Below are positions 27,022 to 35,875 of a stretch of DNA of 64,000 nucleotides, in pieces. This stretch comes from Odoribacter sp. (lineage in GTDB: Bacteria; Bacteroidota; Bacteroidia; Bacteroidales; Prolixibacteraceae). The stretch is taken from positions 177,531-241,530 of the forward strand of contig PNOH01000001.1 of NCBI GenBank assembly GCA_013824715.1, in the 5' to 3' direction. A program made the position numbers and the translations under genes. Every line of letters starts with the position of its first letter. The stretch's first letter is position 1. The notes beneath the pieces are model-generated. The model saw only the letters and a program-made list of their open reading frames with translations, made no database searches and was not told where the DNA came from.

Positions 27022-28548
27022 ATGAAGATTTGGAAATCCTTTCATACCCTCCTGTCTGTTAAAAGACTTTTACTTTTCGTAATTGTTACCGGAATTTCTG
27101 CAGGTTTTATTTTTGTACTTGCTGGTAACAAAGCTGTAAAATATACTTCGACCGACATATACTGTGCTTCCTGTCATGTTCATCCTCATGCCGAACAAAG
27201 CTGGAAACTTTCGAAACACTACGATAATGATGCCGGTATTATTGTACATTGTGTAGATTGCCACCTTCCGCCCGAAGGGCATGGAATGCTTTTTGCCAAA
27301 GCAAAGCATGGCGCGACCGATGTATATGGGTTACTCTTTAAAGATTCAAGCGAATTCAATTGGCCGGCAAAACGTAAACTCGAAAAGGCCAGAAAATTTG
27401 TATATGTCGAGTCATGCGTCAAATGCCATCAGAATCTTTTTCCAAAAACGCTTACAGTTGAAGGAGAAAATGCCCATTTAAGTTTTCTGACCAGCAAGGC
27501 TGAAGTTAGTTGCCTGAATTGTCACATCGATGTTGGGCATTTTGACCCCAACAGAAAACACGAACACGATAAAAACTTCGGAGTATCTGTTTCCGGAAAT
27601 ACTGAAGTTTTTACAGAAGCGACAACTGTTACTACTTTTGCAAACTTCACGGAAAAAATCCCCGGGACAAGTGTCACTTTTGAAATGGTTGCCATTCCCG
27701 GTGGAGAATTCCTGATGGGAAGCCCAAAAAACGAAAAGCTTCGGAAACCAGACGAAGGGCCCGTGCATCCGGTAAAACTTACACGGTTCTTCATGGCAAA
27801 AATAGAAGTAAGTTGGGACGAGTACCTGGAGTTCTTTAAGGCAACTTCATCTCAGGGCCGAAAAGAAGCTGAAGAAAACAAAAATGTGGATGCCATATCC
27901 GGACCTACTCCACCATGGGGGGCTCCCGATCAGGGGTGGGGAAAAGGCACGCGTCCGGCGATCACGATGACTTGGAAAGCTGCAAATACCTATTGCCAAT
28001 GGCTATCTAAAGTCACAGGCAAAAAATACCGCCTTCCGACCGAGGCTGAATGGGAATACGCAGCGCGCGGAGGTTCAAAAACACCGTATTTCTTTGAAGG
28101 TGATGCCAGACAATTTACTTCCGCAGGATTTTTCAAAAAAATACTTGGTGCAGATACTGCAACTATACAGTCTCATGCAGTGTATAAGGAAAACAGTCAA
28201 TCACAAACTATGGAGCCAACTTCAGTAAAGGCAAATCCATTCGGACTTAAAAATATGTTGGGAAATGTCTATGAATTCTGTTCCGATTTTTATTCGCCTA
28301 CAGCCTATCAGGCAAACAAACAGATGACTTTTGACCCGAAAGGCCCGAAAAAGGGTCAGGAACATGTGATCAGGGGAGGATCATATAAAAGCGATGCCAA
28401 AGATTTACGAAGCGCAGCCCGCGACTTTACTAAAACACGGGCCTGGTTAATAACCGATCCTCAGATGCCAAAAAGCGTTTGGTGGTATTCCGATAACAGT
28501 GATGTTGGGTTCCGGGTAGTTTGCGAAGCTGATGACAAAATAAAATAG
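27022..28548 (+). CDS. Tetrahaem NapC/NrfH-like cytochrome fused to a SUMF1 (FGE-like) domain
   Basis: 508 aa. An N-terminal membrane anchor (about residues 15-34) is followed by four CxxCH haem c motifs at residues 48-52, 77-81, 132-136 and 164-168, as in NapC/NirT/NrfH quinol-oxidising cytochromes. From about residue 215 to the end there is a complete SUMF1/formylglycine-enzyme-like domain (MVAIPGGEFLMGSP, LPTEAEWEYAARGG, GNVYEFCSDFY, IRGGSYKSDAKDLRSAARD, VGFRVVCE). Both parts should face the periplasm. Whether the SUMF1 domain is enzymatic or only a fold is unknown; no sulfatase is nearby. It ends 13 nt before the first Gfo/Idh gene, so they are probably one operon. Confidence 0.88.
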   Translation: MKIWKSFHTLLSVKRLLLFVIVTGISAGFIFVLAGNKAVKYTSTDIYCASCHVHPHAEQSWKLSKHYDNDAGIIVHCVDCHLPPEGHGMLFAKAKHGATDVYGLLFKDSSEFNWPAKRKLEKARKFVYVESCVKCHQNLFPKTLTVEGENAHLSFLTSKAEVSCLNCHIDVGHFDPNRKHEHDKNFGVSVSGNTEVFTEATTVTTFANFTEKIPGTSVTFEMVAIPGGEFLMGSPKNEKLRKPDEGPVHPVKLTRFFMAKIEVSWDEYLEFFKATSSQGRKEAEENKNVDAISGPTPPWGAPDQGWGKGTRPAITMTWKAANTYCQWLSKVTGKKYRLPTEAEWEYAARGGSKTPYFFEGDARQFTSAGFFKKILGADTATIQSHAVYKENSQSQTMEPTSVKANPFGLKNMLGNVYEFCSDFYSPTAYQANKQMTFDPKGPKKGQEHVIRGGSYKSDAKDLRSAARDFTKTRAWLITDPQMPKSVWWYSDNSDVGFRVVCEADDKIK

Positions 28549-28561
28549 AAATTATACCTCA

Positions 28562-29917
28562 ATGGAAAACAATACGAATAAAAGTGACATAAACCGAAGA
28601 AGATTTCTCGGATCAACAGCCTTGGCCGGCATCGGATTGTTGGGAGCCAGCGCCCTGATCTCGGGTTGCAAAGACGTAAAGGATGCAAAGGCTCTTGGCC
28701 TGCCTCCAATCCTGAAGGCAGCCCCCCAAGGTAAAAAACTACGGGCAGGGCTGATCGGTTGTGGTAACCGCGGAACCGGAGCCGCTTTGAACTTCATTAG
28801 CGCCGGACCTGATTTGCATATTGTTGCCCTGGCAGATGTATTTCAGGACAGAATTGATGTTACCCGTGATCGCTTTTCAAAACTGAAAATGGAAATTCCG
28901 GTAGAAAACTGCTTCTCCGGCTTTGACGGCTATAAAAAACTAATGGCTTTACCCGATTTGGATGTCGTCCTTCTGGCCACTCCTCCGCAGTTCCGCCCCG
29001 AACACTTCAAGGAAGCCGTTATGCAAAACAAACATGTTTTCATGGAAAAACCCGTTGCTGTTGATCCGGTTGGTATTCGTTCGGTGATTGCCAGTGCGAA
29101 AAAAGCCCGGGCAATTGGCCTGAATGTTGTGACCGGAACTCAGCGCCGCCATCAGCAGGATTACATCGAAACCTATCAGCAGGTTGCAAACGGTGCAATT
29201 GGGAAACTGGTATCTGCCCGGGCATTCTGGAACCAGAACCATGTTTGGTTCCGTACACGTGAAGAGGGATGGGACGATATGACTTACATGATCCGCAACT
29301 GGAATAACTTCGTTTGGCTTTGTGGCGATCATATTTTAGATACTCACGTTCACAACATGGATGTGATCAACTGGTTTCTGGGTAAACAACCTGAAAGCGC
29401 CATCGGATATGGTGGCCGCGCACGACGTTTAACAGGCGACCAGTACGACTTCTTCAGTATCGATTTTGATTATGGCGGTGGCGTTTTCTCGCACAGCATG
29501 TGTCGCCAGATTGATAATTGTGCCAACGGAACAGGCGAATTTATCATGGGTACCGAAGGTTATACCAACTGTATCAACACGATCTGGAACATGGATGGTT
29601 CGGTAAAATGGCAGTTTAAATATCCAAAAGATGAAAATGGCAACGAGACCAACCACATAAAAATTCCGGCATACGTACAGGAGCATATGCATTTGGTGTA
29701 TGCAATCCGTACCGGAGAATACGTAAATCAGGCAGAAGAGACGGCCCTATCAACCCTTACCGCTATTATGGCGCGAACAGCAGCCTATACCGGGAAAAAA
29801 GTAACCTGGGAAGAAATCTATAAATCAGACATGGATCTTGGACCTAAAGAAATCGCCTTTGGTCCGGTTGACATGCACTTTGAAGTCCCGGTTCCGGGAA
29901 CAGCGCATAAAGGGTAG
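28562..29917 (+). CDS. Exported Gfo/Idh/MocA family oxidoreductase (Tat, lipobox)
   Basis: 451 aa NAD(P)-dependent dehydrogenase of the glucose-fructose oxidoreductase type. Twin-arginine signal NRRRFLGS at residues 11-18, followed by LISGC with a possible lipidated cysteine at 36. Rossmann segment GLIGCGNRGTG near residue 63, FMEKPVAVDP with the conserved lysine, and GDHILDTHVHNMDVINWFLG with the catalytic Asp/His pattern. Tat export suggests it folds with its nucleotide in the cytoplasm. Likely acts on a sugar or sugar acid. Follows the cytochrome-SUMF1 gene by 13 nt. Confidence 0.92.
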   Translation: MENNTNKSDINRRRFLGSTALAGIGLLGASALISGCKDVKDAKALGLPPILKAAPQGKKLRAGLIGCGNRGTGAALNFISAGPDLHIVALADVFQDRIDVTRDRFSKLKMEIPVENCFSGFDGYKKLMALPDLDVVLLATPPQFRPEHFKEAVMQNKHVFMEKPVAVDPVGIRSVIASAKKARAIGLNVVTGTQRRHQQDYIETYQQVANGAIGKLVSARAFWNQNHVWFRTREEGWDDMTYMIRNWNNFVWLCGDHILDTHVHNMDVINWFLGKQPESAIGYGGRARRLTGDQYDFFSIDFDYGGGVFSHSMCRQIDNCANGTGEFIMGTEGYTNCINTIWNMDGSVKWQFKYPKDENGNETNHIKIPAYVQEHMHLVYAIRTGEYVNQAEETALSTLTAIMARTAAYTGKKVTWEEIYKSDMDLGPKEIAFGPVDMHFEVPVPGTAHKG

Positions 29918-30077
29918 CCTCCCCCAACCCCTCCTCAGGAGGGGCTTTTGGAAAAGCAAGCTTGGAAAGGATACCTATTAATAGTGTGTAAAATGCCAAA
30001 TGAAGTATTTTGAAATAACAGTATAAACAACAAAAGCCGGTTCATTCTCCCCTCCTTCGGAGGGGTTGGGGGAGGCT
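29916..30077 (+). repeat. REP-like doublet: two inverted GC-rich palindromes
   Basis: AGCCTCCCCCAACCCCTCC (29916-29934) and its exact reverse complement (30059-30077) face each other. Each arm continues into a local hairpin: CCCCTCC TCA GGAGGGG at 29928-29944 and CCCCTCC TTC GGAGGGG at 30049-30065. The left arm begins within the stop codon of the upstream gene. The layout is that of a bacterial interspersed REP pair (BIME). Confidence 0.8.
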
Positions 30078-30097
30078 GGAGTTTTAACTAAAACAAT

Positions 30098-31411
30098 ATG
30101 GACCATAAAAGCTCACGCAGATCGTTCCTCCGGAACTCGCTTTCAGCAGTAGCCGGAACCATTATTCTTCCTCATATCATTCCTTCTTCGGCCTTAGGGA
30201 TGAATAGAGTAGTTCCTCCAAGCGACCGGATTGTTATGGGATCAATCGGGGTAGGCTCTCAAGGTGTCAGCAACATGAAGGGCTTCCTTCCATTTAAAGA
30301 AGTTCAGTTGGTTTCAATGTGCGATGTAGATTCCGGCCATCTGGGAAAAGCATCTGCAATTGTGAATCAGTACTATAAAAATACGGATTGTCGCACTTAC
30401 AAGGATTATCGCGAATTTCTTGAAAAAGAAAAGCTGGATGCAGTCTGCATTTCGGTACCCGACCATTGGCATAGTATTGCCTATGTTGCCTCAGCGAACA
30501 AAAAACTGGACATTTACGGTGAAAAACCTTTGGCCAGAAGCATTGGTGAAGGCCAGCAGATTGTAAAAGCCGTTCAGAAAAATAACATTGTTTGGCAAAC
30601 CGGAAGCTGGCAGCGTTCGGTAGCTAATTTTCACAAAGGCGCCGAACTGGTGTTTAATGGAAGACTTGGGAAAGTTGATCATGTGGAAGTTGGTTTGCCT
30701 AATGCAACTAAACTGATTGGTATGCCACCGGTAAAACCTGTGCCGGCAGAACTCGACTGGGACTTTTGGCTTGGATCAGCGCCCAAAGTAGAATACAGGG
30801 GAATATGTCACTGGAACTGGAGATGGATTCTGGACTATTCGGGAGGTCAGTTAACCGACTGGGCTGGCCATCATATCGACATTGCCCATTGGGGGCTTGG
30901 ACTCGACCGCGCCGGACCAATTGAGGTTTCGGGTGAAGGGGTTTATCCACCTTCAGGAGAACTGTATAATGTACCCGGAGAATATGATTTTAACTGCAGA
31001 TACAAATCAGGGGTTGTGATTCGTGTGGCCAATGCAGCCCGTTTGCCTCACGGAATGGGCGTTACCTGGTATGGCGAAAATGGCTGGATACACGTTGACC
31101 GTGGCGATAAAATTACAGCTTCCAAACCCGAACTTATTTCTGAAGAACTTGGTGCCAACAAAAAAGCGCTATATAAAAGCGACAATCATATCGGCAATTT
31201 CCTCGAATGTATCCGAACCCGTAAAGAAACCATTACTCCGGCTGAAGTTGCTCACCGTTCAATTTCAGTTGGGCTTCTGGGCGAAATTGCAATGACAACC
31301 AAACAGAAAATACAATGGGATCCGGTAAAGGAAAAGATCATCAATAATACTGAAGCCAGCAAAATGCTGATGAGGTCATTCAGCGCTCCATGGAAAATAC
31401 CGGCCATTTAA
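30098..31411 (+). CDS. Exported Gfo/Idh/MocA family oxidoreductase (Tat)
   Basis: 437 aa, second dehydrogenase of the same superfamily but a different subgroup. Twin-arginine signal SSRRSFLRNSL at residues 5-15, cleavage probably after SSALG. Contains GSIGVGSQGVSN (Rossmann), DIYGEKPLARS with the conserved lysine, and GGQLTDWAGHHIDIAHWGLG. Alignment with the first gene is only partial, so they probably use different substrates. The REP-like element separates them; transcription may still be shared. A strong terminator follows. Confidence 0.92.
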   Translation: MDHKSSRRSFLRNSLSAVAGTIILPHIIPSSALGMNRVVPPSDRIVMGSIGVGSQGVSNMKGFLPFKEVQLVSMCDVDSGHLGKASAIVNQYYKNTDCRTYKDYREFLEKEKLDAVCISVPDHWHSIAYVASANKKLDIYGEKPLARSIGEGQQIVKAVQKNNIVWQTGSWQRSVANFHKGAELVFNGRLGKVDHVEVGLPNATKLIGMPPVKPVPAELDWDFWLGSAPKVEYRGICHWNWRWILDYSGGQLTDWAGHHIDIAHWGLGLDRAGPIEVSGEGVYPPSGELYNVPGEYDFNCRYKSGVVIRVANAARLPHGMGVTWYGENGWIHVDRGDKITASKPELISEELGANKKALYKSDNHIGNFLECIRTRKETITPAEVAHRSISVGLLGEIAMTTKQKIQWDPVKEKIINNTEASKMLMRSFSAPWKIPAI

Positions 31412-31478
31412 ACTGAACCCTAAATCCGAATCCTCACTTTTCATCCGAAAAACAGGGATTCTTTCCTATACCAACTGA

Positions 31479-31525
31479 AAGCTGCCAGCAAAGGGAAACT
31501 TCTTTTCCTGAACTGGCGGCTTTTT
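31479..31525 (+). terminator. Rho-independent terminator after the Gfo/Idh gene
   Basis: AAGCTGCCAG (31479-31488) pairs with CTGGCGGCTT (31513-31522) with one G-T wobble, an inner AAGGGAAA/TTTTCCT helix extends it, and TTTTT follows. It ends the locus that starts at 27 kb. Confidence 0.8.
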
Positions 31526-31600
31526 ATTACACCTTTGGTACTTGATCTTAAATCTATATCTTTAACCCTCACTTAAGGTGTTAATTTTTTAGTCAAATCC

Positions 31601-32527
31601 ATGTTTTCACTGATAATTCCGGTTTATAACGAAGAAGGTCTGATCGGCGAACTGGCTGCCCGCTCAATTAAAGCAGTCGAATCGTTCACGACTCACTATG
31701 AGATTTTATTTATAAACGATGGAAGTACCGATTCGACTCTTCAGAAACTAATTGAGGTCCGTAAGCATCATTCAGGAATAAAGATTGTTGATCTTTCGAA
31801 AAATTTCGGGCATCAGGCCGCATTTACTGCCGGACTGGAAATGGCCATGGGAAATTACGTGGCCATGATGGACGGCGACCTTCAGGATCCGCCCGAAATG
31901 CTGTCCGAAATGTACCGGATGATTAAAGATGAAGGATATGACATTGTTAGCGGGAAACGCAAAGGCCGGAAAGGTAAACGGCTTCGGCTGGCAACCAATC
32001 TTTTTCATATCTTTTTTAAAAAAATAGCCGGAATTGACGACATGGAAAATTCGGGCAACTTCTCGATAATGAACCGGGCAGCCGTAAATGCTTTGGTTCA
32101 GATGAAAGAATCTATCCGTTACCTGCCCGGAATGCGTTCTTATATCGGTTTCAGGCAAGGCTATATTGAATACATTCGCGACGACCGCATGGGCGGTGAA
32201 CCAAAAATGACACTATCGAAACTCGTAGTTTTGGGCGCCGATGCCATTTTCTCATTTTCAAAATTCCCCATTAAAGTCTGCCTTTTTTTGGGAACCATTG
32301 GAACCATCGTTTTCTTTTTTGCCGGAATTTATGCCCTCGCCGACAAAATTTTTGGTTTATCATTGTTGGGATGGTCGTCAACGGTTTTGAGTATCTATTT
32401 CCTTGGGTCCATTCAACTTATTTTTTTGGGAGTTGTTGGCGAATATGTGTACCGCATCTACAAGGAATCTCAAAACCGGCCTATTTACCTCGTGAAGAAA
32501 TTTTACGATGCCGAGCTTGAAAAATGA
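31601..32527 (+). CDS. Glycosyltransferase family 2, polyprenyl-phosphate type
   Basis: 308 aa. Cytoplasmic GT-A domain with PVYNEEGLIGEL, NDGSTDSTLQ, DGDLQDPPEM and GKRKGRKGKR, then two C-terminal membrane helices (about 228-250 and 264-285). This is the DPM1/ArnC/GtrB layout, which loads a sugar onto a polyprenyl phosphate carrier. It overlaps the next gene by ATGA, and that gene is a GT39-type transferase using such carriers, so the pair probably acts in sequence. Confidence 0.92.
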   Translation: MFSLIIPVYNEEGLIGELAARSIKAVESFTTHYEILFINDGSTDSTLQKLIEVRKHHSGIKIVDLSKNFGHQAAFTAGLEMAMGNYVAMMDGDLQDPPEMLSEMYRMIKDEGYDIVSGKRKGRKGKRLRLATNLFHIFFKKIAGIDDMENSGNFSIMNRAAVNALVQMKESIRYLPGMRSYIGFRQGYIEYIRDDRMGGEPKMTLSKLVVLGADAIFSFSKFPIKVCLFLGTIGTIVFFFAGIYALADKIFGLSLLGWSSTVLSIYFLGSIQLIFLGVVGEYVYRIYKESQNRPIYLVKKFYDAELEK

Positions 32528-34590
32528 CTGAAAAAACCCTGAAGATAATTTTCTGTTCCCTTGCTGCATTCATGTTGTTTGCAATGCTTATAATCAGCCG
32601 GGATGCGGGAATTTCGGGCGACGAAGAAGTTCATTACAAGCATTCCGAAATGGTATTCAATTATTTCAGTACCTTAGGTAAGGATCAGTCTTCGCTAATT
32701 ACTCCAAAAACTCATCTTAAGTATTACGGACAAACGTTTGATAATCTGGGTACCGGCCTGATTCATTTGTTCGGAATCAAGGATATTTATGCTTTCAGGC
32801 ACCTGATGTGCAGCGTTTCAGGATGGCTGACCATCGTGATAACTGCGCTGTTTGCCGCGTATTTCTCAGGATATGGAGCTGCAATTCTGGTTCTGATCCT
32901 GTTTGCGGTTTCACCCGGATTCTTAGGCCATGCTCAAAACAACCTGAAAGATATCCCGTTTGCCCTGGCGTATATTTCAAGTGTTTACTTTTCGCTTAAA
33001 CTTGTTTTTTCTGAAACCAAACCATCACGGCAGACAATTATTTTGCTGATAATAAGCATTGGTCTTGCCATTGGAATTCGTGCGGGTGGACTTTTAGTTT
33101 TGTTTTATCTTGGCTTTTTTATGCTCCTGAAAATCGGGTTGGACTGGTTCACCAATAAAAAGCTGGATCGCCAACTTTTGAAAAAACAGTTGATTTTGTT
33201 AGTAGGAATATCACTTGCAGGCTATCTGGCAGGATTAATTACATGGCCACATGCCCTGCAAAATCCGTTGGTGAATCCCTGGAAATCGTATCAGGTAATG
33301 ATTCATTTCCCAACAACAGTCAGGCAAATTTTTGAAGGACAGTTTGATTGGTCCGACTTTCATCCCTGGTATTATCTGCCCAAATACATGGCAATTACCA
33401 TTCCCATTGTCGTTTTTTCAGGAATTGTTGCATTTCTCCTGAATTCAAAAAAAAATTACATTAAGACTCAGAAAATGCAGTTGCTTCTGCTGGCTTTTAC
33501 TATTCTGTTTCCCGTAGTTTATGTGATCCTGAAAAATTCAAATCTGTATGGCTCGTGGCGGCATTTTCTTTTTATTTATCCTGCAATCATTCTGTTTTCG
33601 GCCCTTGGAATACATGCCTTTTTTACAAGGTACAAGCACCGTTTCGTAAGGATTCCAGCAATTGTACTGCTTCTTTTTTTGGCTATTCATCCATTCCGGT
33701 TTATGGTAGCCAACCATCCGTATTATTACCTGTATTACAATCAAATAGTTGGTGGACTGAAAGGAGCATACGGCAATTACGAAACCGATTACTATTACCA
33801 CAGTATGCGCGAAGGGGCTGAATGGCTTCAGGAATACCTGAAAAACAAACCGGATACGGGCAAAATTGTTGTTGGCGGTAATTTCCCAATTCAATGGTAT
33901 TTCAGGGAAAATACAACTATAGAATTCGCGTATTTTCCTTATAACCGAAGGAGTGAATACAATTGGGATTATGCTATTATTGCCAACAGCTATATTCCGC
34001 CCTTTCAATTGAAAAACCATATTTGGCCACCGACAAATACTATTCATACTATTATTGCCGATGGAGTTCCAATTTGTGCTGTCATTGAACGGGTTACCAA
34101 AGATGATTTTCTTGGAATTCAGGAGCAAAAGAAAGGCGATAACATTAAATCTGCGTTGTTATTTCAAAAAGCAATTGAACTTGACCCACAAAATGAACTG
34201 ATCTGTTATAAATTTGCGGAGTCTCTAATCGCTTCCGGGCAGAACGGGCTTGCAGAACAAATGCTTAATAAATGTTTGGTGATTAATCCGGATTTCGAAC
34301 AGGCTCTTGTTCTGTTAGGTGATTTGGCAATTAAAAATCAGGATATGGAGAATGCGGCTGGCTATTACCAAAAAGCCATTCAGGCAAACCGGAAGTATTT
34401 CAGCGCTTATCCTAAACTGGCTGGCGTGTATGCGGAAACCAATGTTGAAAAGGCCCGTAAAGTACTCCGTGATTGCCTGAAATTAAATCCTCGGTACAAA
34501 CCAGCGCTCGAAGCAATGGCAGGAACTTACCGGAAAACAGATACTGAGGCTGCCCGAAAATATGATGAACTGATAAATAAAATAAAATAA
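32524..34590 (+). CDS. GT39-like membrane glycosyltransferase with C-terminal TPR domain
   Basis: 688 aa. About eleven membrane helices over residues 1-400 and the first periplasmic loop motif ISGDEEVHYKH, where the acidic residues match the catalytic DE of PMT/ArnT/GT39 enzymes. Residues about 535-688 form four to five TPR units (ALLFQKAIELDPQNELIC, MLNKCLVINPDFEQALVLLG, YYQKAIQANRKYFSAY). The TPR domain would be periplasmic. It likely transfers a sugar from the polyprenyl carrier made by the upstream GT2 onto an exported target; the acceptor is unknown. Confidence 0.85.
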   Translation: MTEKTLKIIFCSLAAFMLFAMLIISRDAGISGDEEVHYKHSEMVFNYFSTLGKDQSSLITPKTHLKYYGQTFDNLGTGLIHLFGIKDIYAFRHLMCSVSGWLTIVITALFAAYFSGYGAAILVLILFAVSPGFLGHAQNNLKDIPFALAYISSVYFSLKLVFSETKPSRQTIILLIISIGLAIGIRAGGLLVLFYLGFFMLLKIGLDWFTNKKLDRQLLKKQLILLVGISLAGYLAGLITWPHALQNPLVNPWKSYQVMIHFPTTVRQIFEGQFDWSDFHPWYYLPKYMAITIPIVVFSGIVAFLLNSKKNYIKTQKMQLLLLAFTILFPVVYVILKNSNLYGSWRHFLFIYPAIILFSALGIHAFFTRYKHRFVRIPAIVLLLFLAIHPFRFMVANHPYYYLYYNQIVGGLKGAYGNYETDYYYHSMREGAEWLQEYLKNKPDTGKIVVGGNFPIQWYFRENTTIEFAYFPYNRRSEYNWDYAIIANSYIPPFQLKNHIWPPTNTIHTIIADGVPICAVIERVTKDDFLGIQEQKKGDNIKSALLFQKAIELDPQNELICYKFAESLIASGQNGLAEQMLNKCLVINPDFEQALVLLGDLAIKNQDMENAAGYYQKAIQANRKYFSAYPKLAGVYAETNVEKARKVLRDCLKLNPRYKPALEAMAGTYRKTDTEAARKYDELINKIK

Positions 34591-34598
34591 TTTTTAAA

Positions 34599-34865
34599 AT
34601 GAATCCAATGAAAAAATTAATGATGGTGGTACTGTTTGCCCTGATGATGATCGGTGGAATGGGTGTAGCTTATGCGCAACAAGATTCAGCTCAGGTTGCT
34701 GAAGAACCAAAAGATACGATTTCAATCGATAACCTGGATCCGGCAGTTTATTATGAAGAAGAAGCAACTAATGAATCCTCAAATACGATTACATACGCCA
34801 TTATTGGTGGTATTGTGGTTATTGGAGGTGCAGCAGTCTATTTCATGCGTAAAAATAAAAACTAG
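34599..34865 (+). CDS. Small secreted single-helix membrane protein
   Basis: 88 aa. Signal peptide (residues 1 to about 26, ending AYAQ), an acidic, Ser/Thr-poor linker (residues 28-60), one membrane helix (about 63-82, AIIGGIVVIGGAAVYFM) and a short basic tail RKNKN. No family recognised. It lies 8 nt behind the GT39-TPR gene and could be its partner or substrate. The C-terminal helix plus basic tail resembles sorting signals of the PEF/PorSS-independent kind, but no specific motif is present. Confidence 0.75.
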   Translation: MNPMKKLMMVVLFALMMIGGMGVAYAQQDSAQVAEEPKDTISIDNLDPAVYYEEEATNESSNTITYAIIGGIVVIGGAAVYFMRKNKN

Positions 34866-34903
34866 GAAATTAATGCCATGTTCTGGATATGAACATGTAA
34901 GCT

Positions 34904-35245
34904 TTACTTCAATTTTTTATTTTTCAGGTGTCGGTCTTTGTCGCGGCTTGTCTTTTTTTCGATGTTTTTCAGGAAGGCATCGTTCAAATCAACGCCAGTT
35001 TGGTTGGCCAGACAAATCAGAACCCAAAGCACGTCGGCCATCTCATCTCCAAGGTCTTTTCCCTCATCCGATTTTTTGAATGACTGATCGCCGTAAGTGC
35101 GGGCCATAATCCGCGCCAATTCGCCCACTTCTTCGGTCAGAATAGCCAAATTTGTCAGCTCGCTGAAATAGCGGACACCAATGGTTTTGATCCATTGATC
35201 AACCAATTGCTGAGCTTCGGGGAGGGTGACTTCGTTTGTGTTCAT
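34904..35245 (-). CDS. MazG-like nucleotide pyrophosphohydrolase
   Basis: 113 aa all-alpha NTP pyrophosphohydrolase. Metal-binding EExxE in LTEEVGELARIM and the second ExxD set in GDEMADVLWVL define the MazG fold; a short single domain of the iMazG/house-cleaning type. The frame opens at 35281, but the extra residues lie in an interspersed repeat, so I take the ATG at 35245 (MNTNEVTLPEAQQ). Confidence 0.88.
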   Translation of the reverse strand: MNTNEVTLPEAQQLVDQWIKTIGVRYFSELTNLAILTEEVGELARIMARTYGDQSFKKSDEGKDLGDEMADVLWVLICLANQTGVDLNDAFLKNIEKKTSRDKDRHLKNKKLK

Positions 35246-35274
35246 ATCTTGAAAATTTGTAATAGAAGTAAAAT

Positions 35275-35364
35275 TAGTCATTGGTTGTCATTCATAGTCA
35301 TTTGTTGTAAAAAGGCAGCACCACAATGAATGACTTATTGACTACCAATGACCACCAATGACTA
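35275..35364. repeat. Inverted repeat of CATTGGT-type units
   Basis: The left arm starts TAGTCATTGGTTGTCATT at 35275; the right arm, read from 35364 on the other strand, starts TAGTCATTGGTGGTCATT. Inside each arm GTCATT-type units recur every 9-10 bases. The right arm contains the dtd stop codon. This has the look of a small mobile or structural repeat. Confidence 0.65.
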
Positions 35365-35820
35365 GAAATCCCGGTTCTTCGAATCCAAAATAATCGTCAC
35401 AGGGCCATCGTTAACCAGATAAACCTGCATGTCGGCGCCGAAAATGCCAGTTTCAACTTTTTTTCCTCCAAGTACTTTTTTGAATTCCTCAATCAGTTGC
35501 TCGTAAAGCGGAATTGCCGTTTCGGGCCGGGCAGCGCGAATGTACGATGGCCGGTTTCCTTTTTTCGTTGAAGCATGCAAAGTAAACTGGCTCACCACGA
35601 TAATTTTTCCACCAATTTCCTGAACATCAAGGTTCATCACCCCTTCCGAATCGTTGAAAATACGGAGCTGGCAGGTTTTTTTTACCAGCCAAGCGATATC
35701 TTCCTTATTGTCGGTTTCCTCAATTCCCGCTAAAATTAACATGCCATTACCAATTTCAGAAACAATAGAATCGGTTACTTCAACCGATGCAGAACTTACT
35801 CGTTGAATGACCAATCTCAT
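35362..35820 (-). CDS. dtd: D-aminoacyl-tRNA deacylase
   Basis: Hydrolyses D-amino acids mischarged on tRNA. 152 aa with MRLVIQRVSSASVEV, the active-site segment SQFTLHAST, and NDGPVTIIL near the C-terminus (the cross-subunit Gly-Pro motif). The stop codon lies inside an inverted-repeat arm. Confidence 0.95.
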   Translation of the reverse strand: MRLVIQRVSSASVEVTDSIVSEIGNGMLILAGIEETDNKEDIAWLVKKTCQLRIFNDSEGVMNLDVQEIGGKIIVVSQFTLHASTKKGNRPSYIRAARPETAIPLYEQLIEEFKKVLGGKKVETGIFGADMQVYLVNDGPVTIILDSKNRDF

Positions 35821-35875
35821 AGAATCATTTTTGAAGCAATATTATAAAAACTTACGGTCTTTCTGTAACGTATTG

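Noticed and set aside
29916..30077. CRISPR or transposon end
   Set aside because: Only two inverted arms without spacers, transposase or target duplication; REP-like doublet fits better.
33538..34128. 196-codon minus-strand open frame opposite the GT39-TPR gene
   Set aside because: Shadow frame; no promoter or motif.
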